A stretch of 64,000 nucleotides of DNA from Candidatus Pantoea deserta (GCF_003813865.1 NZ_RMVG01000003.1:310001-374000), one strand, 5' to 3'; numbered from the stretch's first letter, positions 48,168 to 58,976 are shown. Translations and numbers: made by a program. Notes: generated by a model from the sequence alone, not told the origin.

Positions 48168-48321
48168 CTGTCCCACTCAGTCCTGTTTTCTCTCCCGGCG
48201 AACAAACGTCGATAAAATCATCATTTGAGCTGATCCGGTGAATATTCGAAGTTCTGCAAGCATGTTATAGTTACTGTTATTTCCAGGCAAGCCACCATCC
48301 AGGTTTATTCGAGTAAAAAAT

Positions 48322-48597
48322 ATGTTTTGTGTGATCTACCGAAGCCCGACCCGTGACCAGACTTATCTCTATGTTGAAAAAAAGGACGATTTTTCTCGCG
48401 TGCCAGAGGAGCTGCTGCGCGGCTTCGGCAAGCCCCAGCTGGCGATGGTGCTCCGGCTGGACCAGAGGGAGAAACTGGCTAACGCCGACATCAATAAAGT
48501 TAAACAAGCGCTTAACGATCAAGGCTATTATTTGCAGATCCCGCCGCCGGTGGAAAATTTGCTGAAAGTTCACCTTGAGTCGGCGAAAAAAGATTAA
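48322..48597 (+). CDS. ycgL: YcgL-domain protein
   Basis: A 91-aa protein matching the YcgL family ([31 protein letters not shown]... YYLQIPPP), small alpha/beta fold, cytoplasmic. E. coli annotation is longer at both ends, but the conserved domain starts at this ATG. Function unknown; ycgL next to minC is a conserved arrangement. Confidence 0.92.
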   Translation: MFCVIYRSPTRDQTYLYVEKKDDFSRVPEELLRGFGKPQLAMVLRLDQREKLANADINKVKQALNDQGYYLQIPPPVENLLKVHLESAKKD

Positions 48598-48903
48598 TTC
48601 AGATTCATCTGTAAATATAATCAGTGTTCTCGCTTTCTCTGCATATTTATATATAACGATTTGCAGCAAATTAATGGCGCGATGATCGCGCCTTTTACTG
48701 TTTATTATTCTTCATTAGCGTCAGGCTGGTGATATTTTCACCGCTTCGGCAGCATATATTCATGCTTTTTTGACAATTTACGCACACTAATCTTTGCCAA
48801 AGCATCTTATTATTGCCCTCACGGCGGGCGCAGGATCCGCCGAACCGCAAACATCAACGTGCCGGCGTCGCCGGCATCTCATCAAACAGAGCAGGGGATT
48901 AGC
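48598..48903. other. ycgL-ycgM intergenic region with terminator
   Basis: Holds a clear hairpin and otherwise AT-rich DNA (about 48595-48660 and 48690-48790) with promoter-like composition. No gene seen. Confidence 0.5.
48676..48697 (+). terminator. terminator of ycgL
   Basis: 7-bp stem GGCGCGA (48676-48682)/TCGCGCC (48686-48692), 3-nt loop, followed by TTTTA. Confidence 0.85.
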
Positions 48904-49563
48904 ATGTATCAGCATCGTAACTGGCAGGGCGCCTTGTTGGATTTTCCGGTGAACAAGGTAGTCTGCGTCGGCAGCAACTATGCGAAACACATAAAGGAGA
49001 TGGGCAGCGCGACGCCAACTGAACCGGTGATCTTTATCAAGCCGGAAAGCGCGATTTGCGATCTGCGCCAGCCGCTCTCCATTCCTGCCGCGTTTGGCGA
49101 GGTGCATCATGAGGTGGAGCTGGCGGTGCTGATTGGCGCAACGCTTAAGCAGGCGGGCGAAGATCATGTGGCGAAGGCGATTGCCGGATATGGCGTGGCG
49201 CTGGATTTAACCCTGCGCGATCTTCAGGCCGGGTTCAAAAAAGCCGGTCAGCCGTGGGAAAAATCTAAAGCGTTCGACAATTCGTGTCCGCTCTCAGGCT
49301 TTATCCCCTCGGCGGAGTTTCCGGGCGATCCGCAGGACACCGAGCTGAAGCTGGTGGTCAACGGCGAGGTGCGCCAGCACGGCCGGACTTCCGATATGAT
49401 CCATAAAATTCTGCCGCTTATCGCCCATATGAGTCAGTATTTTACCCTGCGCGCGGGCGACGTGGTGCTGACCGGCACGCCGGAAGGGGTTGGGCCAATG
49501 CGCTCCGGCGATAAGCTGGAAGTGTCGCTGGCCGGGCATGGCATCAGCACGCGCGTGCTGTAA
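48904..49563 (+). CDS. ycgM: fumarylacetoacetate hydrolase-family protein YcgM
   Basis: A 219-aa FAH-fold protein, same length as E. coli YcgM. Metal-binding signature with HHEVELAVLIG (His-x-Glu-x-Glu, about residue 70) and the DLTLRD and AFDNSCPLSGF motifs; C-terminal TGTPEGVGPM. Relatives cleave or decarboxylate beta-keto acids such as acylpyruvates or oxaloacetate; the physiological substrate here is not known. ATG 48904 is chosen by alignment and the AGGGG site; the upstream 15 codons do not align. Confidence 0.93.
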   Translation: MYQHRNWQGALLDFPVNKVVCVGSNYAKHIKEMGSATPTEPVIFIKPESAICDLRQPLSIPAAFGEVHHEVELAVLIGATLKQAGEDHVAKAIAGYGVALDLTLRDLQAGFKKAGQPWEKSKAFDNSCPLSGFIPSAEFPGDPQDTELKLVVNGEVRQHGRTSDMIHKILPLIAHMSQYFTLRAGDVVLTGTPEGVGPMRSGDKLEVSLAGHGISTRVL

Positions 49564-49628
49564 AACTTGCAACGCCGCGCCTGACCCGATATAAGGTGCG
49601 GTTTTGAATTAATCCGGACGCAGCCATC

Positions 49629-50075
49629 ATGAGTGACCTTCCTTTCTGGCAGACTAAACGCCTTGAACAAATGAACGATGAGGAGTGGGAGTCCCTGTGC
49701 GATGGTTGCGGCCAGTGCTGCCTGAACAAGCTACAGGACGCCGACACGGATGAAATCTATTTCACAAACGTCGCCTGTAACCAGCTCAATATCAAAAGCT
49801 GCCAGTGCCGCAACTACGAGCGCCGATTCGAACTGGAAGAAGACTGCATCAAGCTGACGCGTGAAAACCTGACCCGGTTTGACTGGCTGCCGCGCACCTG
49901 CGCCTATCGTTTACTGGGCGAGGGCAAAGGGCTGCCGGCGTGGCATCCGCTGGTGAGCGGTTCAAAATCGGCGATGCACGCGCAGCGAATCTCCGTGCGC
50001 TATATCGCGGTGCGGGAAAGCGAAGTCCGCGACTGGGAAGACCATATCATCGATCGTCCCGACCGTAACGGATAG
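49629..50075 (+). CDS. ycgN: YcgN, UPF0260 cysteine-cluster protein
   Basis: A 148-aa protein matching E. coli YcgN (153). The N-terminal [12 protein letters not shown] (about residues 24-35) with later [23 protein letters not shown] and RTCAYR gives nine or more cysteines typical of YkgJ-type zinc/iron-sulfur binding proteins. Function unknown. Between ycgM and dsbB as in E. coli, minus the E. coli hlyE-umuDC insert. Confidence 0.93.
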   Translation: MSDLPFWQTKRLEQMNDEEWESLCDGCGQCCLNKLQDADTDEIYFTNVACNQLNIKSCQCRNYERRFELEEDCIKLTRENLTRFDWLPRTCAYRLLGEGKGLPAWHPLVSGSKSAMHAQRISVRYIAVRESEVRDWEDHIIDRPDRNG

Positions 50076-50076
50076 T

Positions 50077-50106
50077 AAAACAGGCTGCTCAGGCAGCCTG
50101 TTTGTT
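50077..50106. terminator. bidirectional terminator of ycgN and dsbB
   Basis: 9-bp stem ACAGGCTGC (50080-50088)/GCAGCCTGT (50093-50101), TCAG loop, T-rich on both strands. Confidence 0.9.
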
Positions 50107-50107
50107 A

Positions 50108-50638
50108 TCAGCGGGAAAAGAGGTCGCGGCGTTTCGGTTTGAACGGCTGGGCGATCAGCACCGCGAGCGCCACAATCAGATAAGCCGCGAAAACCACGAT
50201 CATCCACTGAGGCATACTCAGGCTAAGAAACATCCAGCTACGCTCTGCGCAGTCGCCGCCTGCGACGAAAACGGCAGGCAGCCACTTATCCAGCGGCAGC
50301 CACGTCGGAAAACGCGCGGCGAAATCGCAGGTGGTAAAAGGGTTGGGATGAAGCTGGATCATGGTGTGTTCCCACGACAGACGCAGCCCTTCCACGGCGC
50401 TGTAAATCCAGAGCAGCAGCGCGGCCCAGCGCAGAGGCGTATTGGGCGCAATCGCGCCTGCAATGCCCGCTCCCATGACGCCAAACAGCGCGCAGCGCTC
50501 ATAAATACACATCACGCACGGCTGAAGTCCCATCACGTGCTGGAACCATAACGCGGTCAGCTCCAGCGCCAGTGCCGTCAGCGCCAGCAGCAGCCAGGCG
50601 CCGCGACCGCGTGACAATTGATTAAGATATCGCAACAT
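50108..50638 (-). CDS. dsbB: disulfide bond formation protein DsbB
   Basis: A 176-aa inner-membrane quinone reductase that reoxidises DsbA; same length as E. coli. Four membrane helices and the two periplasmic cysteine pairs Cys41-Cys44 (CVMC) and Cys104-Cys130, exactly at the E. coli positions. ATG 50638 ([13 protein letters not shown]) matches; 29 upstream codons do not. Downstream of nhaB in the same direction, separated by 117 nt. Confidence 0.97.
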   Translation of the reverse strand: MLRYLNQLSRGRGAWLLLALTALALELTALWFQHVMGLQPCVMCIYERCALFGVMGAGIAGAIAPNTPLRWAALLLWIYSAVEGLRLSWEHTMIQLHPNPFTTCDFAARFPTWLPLDKWLPAVFVAGGDCAERSWMFLSLSMPQWMIVVFAAYLIVALAVLIAQPFKPKRRDLFSR

Positions 50639-50755
50639 TCTGCTTTCCCTGTAAACGTCAATGCCACGCAGTGTAAACCAAAAGCGCGGCGGTGCCAGCC
50701 TGGTACCGGTGAAAATCAGGGGCAAATCCGACTTAACCTGATCCAGGGCAGATAT

Positions 50756-52285
50756 TTAAAGATGAGGCGCCGCCAGCCAGCCCCACTGCATCAGGGTATC
50801 CGTCACGGGCACCAGCAGCCAGCGAATGCACAAGAAGCCTACCAGCGACATCACCAGGGTAAAGGGCAGCGCCATCCATACCATACGCCCATAGGAGAGG
50901 CGAATCAGCGGGGCCAGCGCCGAGGTCAGCAAAAACAGAAAGGCCGCCTGGCCGTTTGGCGTGGCGACCGAAGGCAAATTCGTGCCGGTATTGGTCGCGA
51001 CGGCCAGTAGCTCATACTGCTGCAAATCAATCGCGCCCTGGCTAAACGCCTGTTTCGCCTCATTGATAAACACCGACCCGACAAACACATTGTCAGAGAT
51101 GGAAGAGAGCAAGCCGTTGAACAGGTAATACCAGCTAAGCTGGGCATGCGGCTCCGCCTGCAACACAAAAGCGATCAGCGGGCTGAACAGCTGCTGTTCG
51201 ACAATGACCGCGACAATGGCGAAAAACACCGTCAGCAGCGCGGTAAACGGCAGCGCTTCGGTAAAGGCCTGGCCAATCGTATGCTCATCCGTCACGCCGC
51301 ACAGGGCGGTGGCGAGGATGATCACCGACAGCCCTATAAGCCCGACTTCCGCCAGATGCAGCGCCAGCGCGACGATCAGCCAGACGCCGATTATCGCCTG
51401 TATCCACAGTTTTAATCTGTCCTGCGTCGTTCGCTGCGCGGCTGTTTCGCGATCGTTTTGCAGTAAAATCGCGCGCACCTCATCCGGTAAAGTGACACCG
51501 TAACCGAAAAGACGCAGGCGCTCCACCAGCAGGCTGGTGAGTATGCCGCACAGCAGTACGGGCAGGGTCACCGGCGCCATTCTGAGAAAGAAGCTAGTGA
51601 AATCCCAGCCTGCCGCGTGAGCGATAATCAGGTTTTGCGGCTCGCCCACCATAGTCATCACGCCGCCCAGCGCCGTGCCGACGCCTGCCTGCATCATCAG
51701 GCTGCGCAGGAATGCGCGAAACTGCTCCAGCGTGGCGCGCTGATGATGTTCTTCGGCGGCGTAGCCGGCGTCCGAGGCGACGCGATGGTAAATCTGATAA
51801 AAGCCCGTCGCGACGCTGATCACCACGGCCACCACGGTTAACGCGTCAAGAAAGGCAGAGAGAAATGCGGCCGCAAGGCAAAAGGTCAGGCTGAGCAGGA
51901 TTTTCGAACGCAGCGACAGCAGCAGGCGGGTAAAGACAAACAGCAGCAGCTGTTTCATAAAAAAGATGCCGGCGACCATAAAGATCAGCAACAGCAGCAC
52001 TTGCAGGTTGCCCGCCAGCTCCTGCTTCACCTGCTCGGCGCTGGCCATGCCGATGGCGACCGCCTCCAGCGTCAGCAAGCCGGCGGGCAGCAGCGGATGA
52101 CATTTGAGCGCCATCCCCAGCGTAAAAATAAACTCGCCGACCAGCAGCCATCCGGCAAGAAAGGGGCTGACAAAGAAAAACAGCAGCGGATTAATTACAA
52201 GACACGCCAGCAGCAGCGTTTTATACCAGTCAGGCGACTGCCCAAGAAAGTTGCGGTATAGCGCCTGGCCGAAAGTTATCTCCAT
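50756..52285 (-). CDS. nhaB: Na+/H+ antiporter NhaB
   Basis: A 509-aa inner-membrane antiporter (E. coli 513), about twelve helices, exchanging Na+ for H+ at neutral to high pH. Conserved blocks: [41 protein letters not shown] and [21 protein letters not shown], which holds the key acidic residue. Divergent from fadR with a 205-nt shared region, as in E. coli. Confidence 0.96.
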   Translation of the reverse strand: MEITFGQALYRNFLGQSPDWYKTLLLACLVINPLLFFFVSPFLAGWLLVGEFIFTLGMALKCHPLLPAGLLTLEAVAIGMASAEQVKQELAGNLQVLLLLIFMVAGIFFMKQLLLFVFTRLLLSLRSKILLSLTFCLAAAFLSAFLDALTVVAVVISVATGFYQIYHRVASDAGYAAEEHHQRATLEQFRAFLRSLMMQAGVGTALGGVMTMVGEPQNLIIAHAAGWDFTSFFLRMAPVTLPVLLCGILTSLLVERLRLFGYGVTLPDEVRAILLQNDRETAAQRTTQDRLKLWIQAIIGVWLIVALALHLAEVGLIGLSVIILATALCGVTDEHTIGQAFTEALPFTALLTVFFAIVAVIVEQQLFSPLIAFVLQAEPHAQLSWYYLFNGLLSSISDNVFVGSVFINEAKQAFSQGAIDLQQYELLAVATNTGTNLPSVATPNGQAAFLFLLTSALAPLIRLSYGRMVWMALPFTLVMSLVGFLCIRWLLVPVTDTLMQWGWLAAPHL

Positions 52286-52490
52286 GGCGAAAAGCCCTGT
52301 CAGTTAGAAAGAGTGAGCGAAAGGGTAATCAGCGGAACCCTGAGGCGCAATATCACCTTGCGGGTTTGCGCGCGGCTGCTGATTTTTGCGTCAGCGCGCG
52401 CTTTTAATCGTTGCACAGTCTATAACAGGGTCAGGGCGTCTGGTATGATGAGTGCCATTTCGACAAAGAAAGCAACGAGAAAACATCGCT

Positions 52491-53207
52491 ATGGTCATTA
52501 AGGCGCAGAGCCCTGCGGGATTTGCTGAAGAGTATATTATTGAAAGCATCTGGAATAGCCGCTTTCCTCCTGGGTCAATCCTTCCTGCCGAACGTGAGCT
52601 TTCTGAACTTATCGGCGTAACGCGCACAACGCTGCGCGAAGTGCTACAGCGTCTGGCGCGAGACGGATGGCTGACTATTCAGCACGGTAAACCGACCCGC
52701 GTAAATGATTTCTGGGAAACCTCGGGGCTGAATATTCTTGAGACGCTGGCGCGGCTGGATCACGACAGCGTACCGGTGCTGATTGATAATCTGCTGTCGG
52801 TGCGTACCAATATCGCGTCAATCTTTATCAGCCGCGCGCTGCGCCATCATCCGGATAAGGCGCGCGCCGTGCTGGAGAGCGTGGCCGGTAGCGACGATCA
52901 GGCCGATGCCTATACCGAACTTGACTACCGCGTGTTCCGCGGTCTTGCCTTTGCCTCTGGCAATCCGATTTACGGACTGATCCTGAACGGCCTGAAAGGG
53001 CTGTATACCCGCGTTGGCCGTTACTATTTCTCCAATCCAGAGGCGCGTGAGCTGGCGCGCAATTTCTATGCGCGGCTGGAAGCGCTGTGTGACAAAGAGC
53101 CGTCGCAGGATGAAATCGTCGATACGGTGCGCGACTATGGCCGCCGGAGCGGCGAAATCTGGCACAGCATGCAGAAGAGTATGCCTGAGGATCTGGGCAG
53201 CAAACGT
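52491..53207 (+). CDS. fadR: fatty acid regulator FadR
   Basis: A 239-codon acyl-CoA-responsive GntR-family regulator. N-terminal winged helix (about 9-75, [44 protein letters not shown]), C-terminal all-helical acyl-CoA-binding domain. It represses fad genes and activates fabA/fabB. The start at 52491 (MVIKAQSP) equals E. coli; the open frame begins 13 codons earlier without similarity. The ORF including stop ends about 53210. Its target fadD with an operator lies 9 kb upstream in this window. Confidence 0.96.
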
Positions 53208-53214
53208 TAATAAT

Positions 53215-53244
53215 AAAAAACCGGACAGCGTCCGGTTTTTTTTT
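53215..53244 (+). terminator. terminator of fadR (and ycgB)
   Basis: 9-bp stem AAACCGGAC (53218-53226)/GTCCGGTTT (53230-53238), AGC loop, nine T; six A before it give a T-run for convergent ycgB. Confidence 0.93.
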
Positions 53245-53255
53245 CGCCTGCGCCT

Positions 53256-54791
53256 TTAAAGGCTGTTGCCGCGCGTCGGGCAGCGATCCAGCAGCTCAAC
53301 GCTGCCGTCCTCGTTCTGCTGCTCCAGATTGACGTCAAAGCCCCACAGCCGATGCACATGCTTCAGGACCTCACGCCGACTTTTATCAAGCGGAGTGCGG
53401 CTCTGGGGCACATATCGCAGCGTCAGCGAGCGGTCGCCGCGCAGATCGACGTTATAGACCTGAATATTCGGCTCCAGATTGCTCAGGTTGTACTGCGCTG
53501 AGAGCTGCTGGCGGATCGCGCGATAGCCTGCTTCATCGTGAATGGCCGCAATCTCCAGATAGTTGTTGCGATCGTCGTCCAGCACGGTAAACAGACGGAA
53601 ATCACGCATCACCTTCGGCGACAGGAACTGGCTGATAAAGCTCTCGTCCTTAAATTCGCGCATGGCGAAATGCAGCGTCTCCAGCCAGTCGGAACCGGCG
53701 ATGTCCGGGAACCAGTAACGATCCTCTTCAGTAGGCGACTGGCAGATGCGCTTAATGTCCTGGAACATGGCAAAGCCCAGCGCATAAGGGTTAATGCCGT
53801 TATACCAGGGGCTGTTGTAGGGAGGCTGGAACACCACATTAGTGTGGCTGTGCAGAAACTCGATCATAAAGCGTTCCGACACTTTGCCCTCATCATAAAG
53901 ATGATTGAGGATAGTGTAGTGCCAGAAGGTCGCCCAGCCCTCGTTCATTACCTGCGTCTGTTTCTGCGGATAAAAATACTGGCTGACTTTACGCACGATG
54001 CGCAGGATCTCACGCTGCCACGGCTCCAGCAGCGGCGCGTTTTTTTCCATAAAGTAGAGCAGATTTTCCTGCGGCTCCGACGGATAGCGCGCCGCCTCGA
54101 CGTGTACCGCCTCTTTCTCACGGCGTGGCAAGGTGCGCCACAGGGTATTTACCTGACTTTGCAGATACTCTTCGCGGCTTTTCTGCCGGGCTTTTTCCTC
54201 TTGCAGCGAAATCTTTTGCGGACGTTTATAGCGGTCGACGCCGTAGTTCATCAGCGCATGGCAGGAGTCGAGCAGACGTTCCACCTCTTCCACGCCGAAA
54301 CGCTCCTCACAGTCGGAGATATATTTTTTCGCGAAAAGCAGGTAATCGACGATAGAGCTGGCGTCGGTCCAGCTGCGGAACAGATAGTTATTTTTAAAAA
54401 ACGAGTTATGACCGTAACAGGCGTGCGCCATCACCAGCGCCTGCATAGTCATGGTGTTCTCTTCCATCAGATAGGCGATACAGGGATTGGAATTGATCAC
54501 AATCTCATACGCCAGGCCTTGCTGCCCGTGCTTATAGCGCTGCTCGGTTTCGATGAACTTTTTGCCGAATGACCAGTGGGCGTAATTAATGGGCATCCCT
54601 ACGCTGGAGTAGGCGTCCATCATCTGCTCAGAGGTGATCACTTCAATCTGATGAGGATAGGTGTCGAGTCGGTAGAGTTTGGCTACGCGGTCAATTTCCG
54701 CAAGATAGACATCGAGCAAATCAAATGTCCAGTCCGGTCCATCGCTGAGTCGTTTGCTGTCCTTAATCGGATCGTCAAAGATTGTCGTCAT
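53256..54791 (-). CDS. ycgB: SpoVR-family protein YcgB
   Basis: A 511-aa cytoplasmic SpoVR-family protein, same size as E. coli YcgB. Conserved blocks: EQMMDAYSSVGMPINYAHWSFGK, CIAYLMEENTMTMQALVMAHACYGHNSFFKNN, NEGWATFWHYTILNHLYDEG. Function is unknown; in E. coli it is RpoS-dependent. In many bacteria spoVR forms an operon with yeaH (yhbH) and the kinase gene yeaG (prkA), and yeaH is only 8 kb away here. Convergent with fadR. Confidence 0.96.
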   Translation of the reverse strand: MTTIFDDPIKDSKRLSDGPDWTFDLLDVYLAEIDRVAKLYRLDTYPHQIEVITSEQMMDAYSSVGMPINYAHWSFGKKFIETEQRYKHGQQGLAYEIVINSNPCIAYLMEENTMTMQALVMAHACYGHNSFFKNNYLFRSWTDASSIVDYLLFAKKYISDCEERFGVEEVERLLDSCHALMNYGVDRYKRPQKISLQEEKARQKSREEYLQSQVNTLWRTLPRREKEAVHVEAARYPSEPQENLLYFMEKNAPLLEPWQREILRIVRKVSQYFYPQKQTQVMNEGWATFWHYTILNHLYDEGKVSERFMIEFLHSHTNVVFQPPYNSPWYNGINPYALGFAMFQDIKRICQSPTEEDRYWFPDIAGSDWLETLHFAMREFKDESFISQFLSPKVMRDFRLFTVLDDDRNNYLEIAAIHDEAGYRAIRQQLSAQYNLSNLEPNIQVYNVDLRGDRSLTLRYVPQSRTPLDKSRREVLKHVHRLWGFDVNLEQQNEDGSVELLDRCPTRGNSL

Positions 54792-55297
54792 AGCGCACCT
54801 CTGTTTTGCAAACAGGCTTGCCCGATGCGAGCAGCCGGTTCAGGTAATTTCAAGGCTCATCCCTAAGAAAGAGAACCCCAAAAACGGAGTGAACACTTCA
54901 ATGATAGTCCACTGTCGCTTATCCGAGGGCGGAACTCAAACGAATTATTCGGCACAAAATCATCTGAAAATAACAGGAAAGGCATTTAACAGGCTGATGT
55001 GTGATACAGGCCATAAAAATCAGCACAAAGTGCTGTTTATAAGCGGATTATATGGCGTTGGCTTATTCTCCTGAAATAAGTAAATAATGCCGCCTGCGCT
55101 ATGATTAACTGCTGAGAAAGGGAAAAAAGACGCATAAGTTACTGATTTTTTCTCTGACATAAGATTTTAGTGTTCGGAAAAGTGAAAAACATGTGAAATA
55201 AGTTAACTGGGTAAGGGCATTTATCGGCAGTCGCAAATGCGCGGGTATTGCCCTTTTAAGTAGTGGATTATGCTGATGGATTGCCGGTGGGGGCGAT
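54792..55297. other. divergent control region of ycgB and dadA
   Basis: 506 nt, AT-rich, no gene. A hairpin CAGCAC/GTGCTG (55021-55035) followed by TTTAT could end a short unannotated transcript. The stretch TGTGAAATAAGTTAAC (about 55192) is only a half CRP site; dadAX of E. coli is controlled by Lrp and CRP, whose sites I could not place. Confidence 0.45.
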
Positions 55298-56599
55298 ATG
55301 CACGTAGTGATTCTGGGTAGTGGTGTAGTTGGCGTGGCAAGCGCCTGGTATCTGGCGCGCGCGGGTCATCAGGTAACGGTGCTGGATCGGCAGCCCGATG
55401 CGGCGCTGGAGACCAGCGCGGGCAATGCGGGACAGATCTCGCCGGGCTATGCGGCGCCCTGGGCGGCGCCGGGCGTGCCGCTTAAAGCAGTCAAATGGAT
55501 GTTCCAGCGTCATGCGCCGCTGGCCATTCGCCTCGACGGCAGCAGCTTCCAGCTGGAGTGGATGTGGAACATGCTGCGCAACTGCGACATGCAGCATTAT
55601 CAGCAGAACAAAAGCCGTATGGTACGCATCGCGGAGTACAGCCGCGACTGCCTGAAGGCGCTGCGTGAAGAGACCGGGATTGCCTATGAAGGACGTCAGG
55701 GCGGAACGCTACAGCTGTTTCGCACGCAGCAGCAGTTCGACAGCGCCAGCAAGGACATCGAGGTGCTGCGCGAGGCGGGGGTGCCTTACGAACTGCTTCA
55801 GGCCAGCGAGCTGGCGCGCGTCGAACCGGCGCTGGCGGCAACCCAGCATAAGCTGACGGGCGGTTTGCGTCTGCCTAATGATGAAACCGGCGACTGCCAG
55901 ATGTTTACGCAAAAGCTGGCAAAAATGGCGCAGCAGGCCGGGGTGGTGTTTCGTTTCAACACCCCAGTGGATCAGCTACTGCGCGAAGGCAATCGCATTT
56001 ATGGCGTGAAGTGCGGTAACGAGGTGATCAAAGGCGACAGCTACGTGGTGGCTTTCGGCTCCTACTCGACCGGGCTGCTGAAGCATATTCTCGACATCCC
56101 GGTGTATCCGCTGAAAGGTTACTCCCTGACCATTCCGGTAAAAAATCCAGAGGCTGCGCCGGTGTCGACCATTCTGGATGAGACCTACAAAGTGGCGGTG
56201 ACCCGTTTCGATAACCGTATTCGGGTTGGCGGCATGGCGGAAATTGTTGGTTTTAACAACAAACTGTTGCCTGCGCGTCGGGAAACGCTGGAGATGGTGG
56301 TGCGGGATCTCTATCCTGAAGGCGGTTATATCGACCAGGCCAGCTTCTGGAGCGGTCTGCGCCCCATGACGCCGGATGGAACGCCGATTGTCGGGCCAAC
56401 TCCGCTCAGTAATCTCTATTTGAATACCGGACACGGCACCCTGGGCTGGACGATGGCCTGCGGTTCCGGTCAGCTGCTGGCCGATGTGATTAGCGGCAAA
56501 ACCCCGGCTATCGCTGCCGACGATCTGTCGGTGTTCCGCTACCTGCCGGGCTTTATGCCGTCAGCTTCACCATTACGCAACGCGAACGCCACGCGTTAA
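55298..56599 (+). CDS. dadA: D-amino acid dehydrogenase
   Basis: A 433-aa FAD flavoprotein at the inner membrane that oxidises D-alanine (and other D-amino acids) to pyruvate and ammonia, feeding electrons to the respiratory chain. Dinucleotide-binding GSGVVG (7-12) within [25 protein letters not shown] end-motif [16 protein letters not shown] near the C-terminus. Length 433 versus 432 in E. coli. First gene of dadA-dadX, 18 nt before dadX. Confidence 0.97.
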   Translation: MHVVILGSGVVGVASAWYLARAGHQVTVLDRQPDAALETSAGNAGQISPGYAAPWAAPGVPLKAVKWMFQRHAPLAIRLDGSSFQLEWMWNMLRNCDMQHYQQNKSRMVRIAEYSRDCLKALREETGIAYEGRQGGTLQLFRTQQQFDSASKDIEVLREAGVPYELLQASELARVEPALAATQHKLTGGLRLPNDETGDCQMFTQKLAKMAQQAGVVFRFNTPVDQLLREGNRIYGVKCGNEVIKGDSYVVAFGSYSTGLLKHILDIPVYPLKGYSLTIPVKNPEAAPVSTILDETYKVAVTRFDNRIRVGGMAEIVGFNNKLLPARRETLEMVVRDLYPEGGYIDQASFWSGLRPMTPDGTPIVGPTPLSNLYLNTGHGTLGWTMACGSGQLLADVISGKTPAIAADDLSVFRYLPGFMPSASPLRNANATR

Positions 56600-56617
56600 C
56601 ATTCACGGAGAGGAAGT

Positions 56618-57688
56618 ATGTCACGTCCCGTATTCGCCACTATTGATCAACAGGCGCTGAAGCATAATCTGGCGATCGTACGCCACGCGGCGCCCGGCAC
56701 GCACGTCTGGTCGGTGGTAAAGGCCAACGCCTATGGCCACGGCCTGGCGCGCGTCTGGGAAAGTCTGGCGCAGACCGACGGCTTTGCCTTGTTGAATATG
56801 GAAGAGGCGATACTGCTGCGCGACAGCGGCTGGCGCAAACCGATCCTGTTGCTGGAAGGTTTTTTTCATGCCAGTGACCTGCAACTGATCGATCGCTATC
56901 GCCTGACGACCAGCATCCACAGCAACTGGCAGATTAACGCGCTGGCGGAGGCGCAGCTTTCCGCGCCTGTCGATGTCTATCTGAAGGTCAACAGCGGCAT
57001 GAACCGGCTCGGCTTCCGGCCGGAGCAGGTCCGCGGCGCCTTTCAGAAGCTGCGCGCCTTGCCCAACACTGGCGATATTACGCTGATGGCGCACTTTGCC
57101 GATGCGGAAAATCCCGACGGGTTGATCGAACCGCTTCAGCGCATTGAACAGGCAGCAGAAGGGCTGAACCTTCCCCGATCGCTGTCGAATTCCGCCTGTA
57201 CCCTGTGGCATCCGGAGGCCCACTACGACTGGATACGTCCGGGTATTGTGCTCTACGGCGCGTCGCCCAGCGGCGACTGGCAGGATATCGCCAGTACCGG
57301 TCTGAAGCCGGTAATGACGCTGAGCAGTGAAATCATCGGCGTTCAGCAGCTGAGTCCGGGGGATGGCGTCGGCTACGGCTATCGCTATCGCGCGCAGCAG
57401 GCGCAGCGTATCGGCGTGGTGGCCTGTGGCTACGCTGACGGCTATCCGCGCCATGCGCCCAGCGGCACGCCAGTCGCCGTTGATGGCCATCTGACTCAGG
57501 TGGTTGGCGCCATCTCCATGGATATGATCACCGTGGATTTGACGCCCTGCCCGGAGGCAGGGATCGGATCGAGAGTAGAGCTGTGGGGCGAGCAGGTGAA
57601 AATCGATCAGGTGGCGAAAGCCGCAGGCACGGTGGGCTATGAGCTAATGTGCGCGCTTGCCCCTCGCGTGCCGGTGAAGGTTATTTAA
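56618..57688 (+). CDS. dadX: catabolic alanine racemase
   Basis: A 356-aa fold-type III PLP enzyme that converts L- to D-alanine for DadA. PLP lysine Lys35 in VVKANAYGHG and the opposite catalytic Tyr253 in VGYGYRY, both as in E. coli DadX. AGAGGAAG precedes ATG. Its final 8 nt overlap the end of the convergent MFS gene. Operon position identifies it as DadX and not the biosynthetic Alr. Confidence 0.97.
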   Translation: MSRPVFATIDQQALKHNLAIVRHAAPGTHVWSVVKANAYGHGLARVWESLAQTDGFALLNMEEAILLRDSGWRKPILLLEGFFHASDLQLIDRYRLTTSIHSNWQINALAEAQLSAPVDVYLKVNSGMNRLGFRPEQVRGAFQKLRALPNTGDITLMAHFADAENPDGLIEPLQRIEQAAEGLNLPRSLSNSACTLWHPEAHYDWIRPGIVLYGASPSGDWQDIASTGLKPVMTLSSEIIGVQQLSPGDGVGYGYRYRAQQAQRIGVVACGYADGYPRHAPSGTPVAVDGHLTQVVGAISMDMITVDLTPCPEAGIGSRVELWGEQVKIDQVAKAAGTVGYELMCALAPRVPVKVI

Positions 57689-58874
57689 GCGCGGTCAGAG
57701 AGCCGTGCATTTTCCTGCTGCAACGCCAGGCGATCAGCGCCAGCGCTGCCCCTGCCAGCATCATCAGCGCCAGCGCGCTCTTTTCCGCAACGGGCAGCAT
57801 CACGATTAACAGGCTGCCCGCCGCGCCGCCCGCCATCTGAATAAAGCCCTGAAGCGCCGCCGCGACGCCAGCCTGCTGTTGATAAGGCTCCAGCGCATAG
57901 CTGGTGGCCGGACCGACGGTGAAGGCCAGACCCGCCACCGAAACCGCGACCGGCAGCATATAGAGCGCCCAGTGCGCCTGTGCGCCGCCCGGCAGTAAAT
58001 ACATGCCTCCCAGCAGCAGCAGCGCGCCCGCCAGCATGGTGACAAAGCCCATCGCCAGACAGAAGGGACGTCCTGCTTTACGGATAGCTTTATTGACGAA
58101 GGCGCTGACCAGCATGATCCAGAAGCCATTCGCGCCAAAGGCGAAAGAGAACTGAATCGGCGTCAGGCCACCTTCCGTCATCAGCACATGCGGAGCCAGC
58201 GAAACATAGGTCAGCACCATGCCTAGCGCGCCCGCATTGGCAAAAGTAAAGGCAAGAAAGCGTGGCTGGCGCAGAATAGCGCCATACTGCGCCAGCGGCA
58301 GACCTTTTACGCGCAGCGTATTGGCGGGGCGGGTTTCCGGCAGCCACAGCAGCGTCATCAGGCCGATCGCGACGCCGTAAGCGCACAAAAACCAGAAGGG
58401 CGCGCGCCAGTCAAAGGCGCTGGCAAGCAGACCGCCCAGCAGGGGCGCCAGCGCAGGGACGATGTTTAGCGCGCCGTTAAGAAAGCCGTACGCGCGCGCC
58501 GCCTCGTCGCCGTCCAGCCGATCGCGAACCCCGCTAAAGGCCACCACGGCGCTACAGCAGACAGCGCAGCCCTGAATCAGCCGCGCCGACAGGAACATCG
58601 GCCAGTTAGTGGCGCTGGCCGCCACCGCGCTGCCAAGGATATAGAGCAGCAGACCGGCAAGGGCCACAGGCTTGCGCCCATAGTTATCCACCAGCGGGCC
58701 GGTAACCAGCTGTCCTAACCCCATAACCAGCAAAAAGATCGGAATAGTGGTCTGAATCAGGCTGACCGGCGTATTCAGGCCCAGCGCGATGTCAGGCAGA
58801 GTTGGGAGATAGAGATCGATGCCCAGCGGTGCCAGCAGCACCAGGCTTAACAGCATCAGGGTAAATTTTTGCAT
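57681..58874 (-). CDS. Bcr/CflA-type MFS drug efflux transporter
   Basis: A 397-aa twelve-helix major facilitator of the DHA1 group. Motif A is VTGPLVDNYGRKPVALAGLL (about 57-76); the D-x-Y-L-P-x-L-P sequence of helix 1 (GIDLYLPTLPDI) is the mark of Bcr/CflA proteins. Nearest E. coli relatives by eye are MdtL and Bcr, but no exact orthologue is claimed; substrate unknown. Its start at 58874 lacks a strong ribosome site. It is an insertion compared with E. coli, where cvrA follows dadX. Confidence 0.88.
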   Translation of the reverse strand: MQKFTLMLLSLVLLAPLGIDLYLPTLPDIALGLNTPVSLIQTTIPIFLLVMGLGQLVTGPLVDNYGRKPVALAGLLLYILGSAVAASATNWPMFLSARLIQGCAVCCSAVVAFSGVRDRLDGDEAARAYGFLNGALNIVPALAPLLGGLLASAFDWRAPFWFLCAYGVAIGLMTLLWLPETRPANTLRVKGLPLAQYGAILRQPRFLAFTFANAGALGMVLTYVSLAPHVLMTEGGLTPIQFSFAFGANGFWIMLVSAFVNKAIRKAGRPFCLAMGFVTMLAGALLLLGGMYLLPGGAQAHWALYMLPVAVSVAGLAFTVGPATSYALEPYQQQAGVAAALQGFIQMAGGAAGSLLIVMLPVAEKSALALMMLAGAALALIAWRCSRKMHGSLTALK

Positions 58875-58939
58875 AAAGACCAGAGGTAAACCACGTGTAA
58901 AAACAAGCGGGAAGGGTAATGAGTCAGAGGTAAAAAGAA

Positions 58940-58976
58940 AAGGAAAAAAATGTGATGCCCGCCGTTAAGCGGGCAT
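58940..58976 (-). terminator. terminator of the sugar-phosphate transferase gene
   Basis: 8-bp stem ATGCCCGC (58955-58962)/GCGGGCAT (58969-58976); minus strand continues CACATTTTTTTCC. It lies 10 nt beyond the stop. Confidence 0.8.

Noticed and set aside
53538..54572. 344-aa ORF opposite ycgB
   Set aside because: Antisense shadow; no start signal and no similarity.
55190..55206. CRP site before dadA
   Set aside because: Only one half-site (TGTGA) is good; the partner TTAAC fits poorly.
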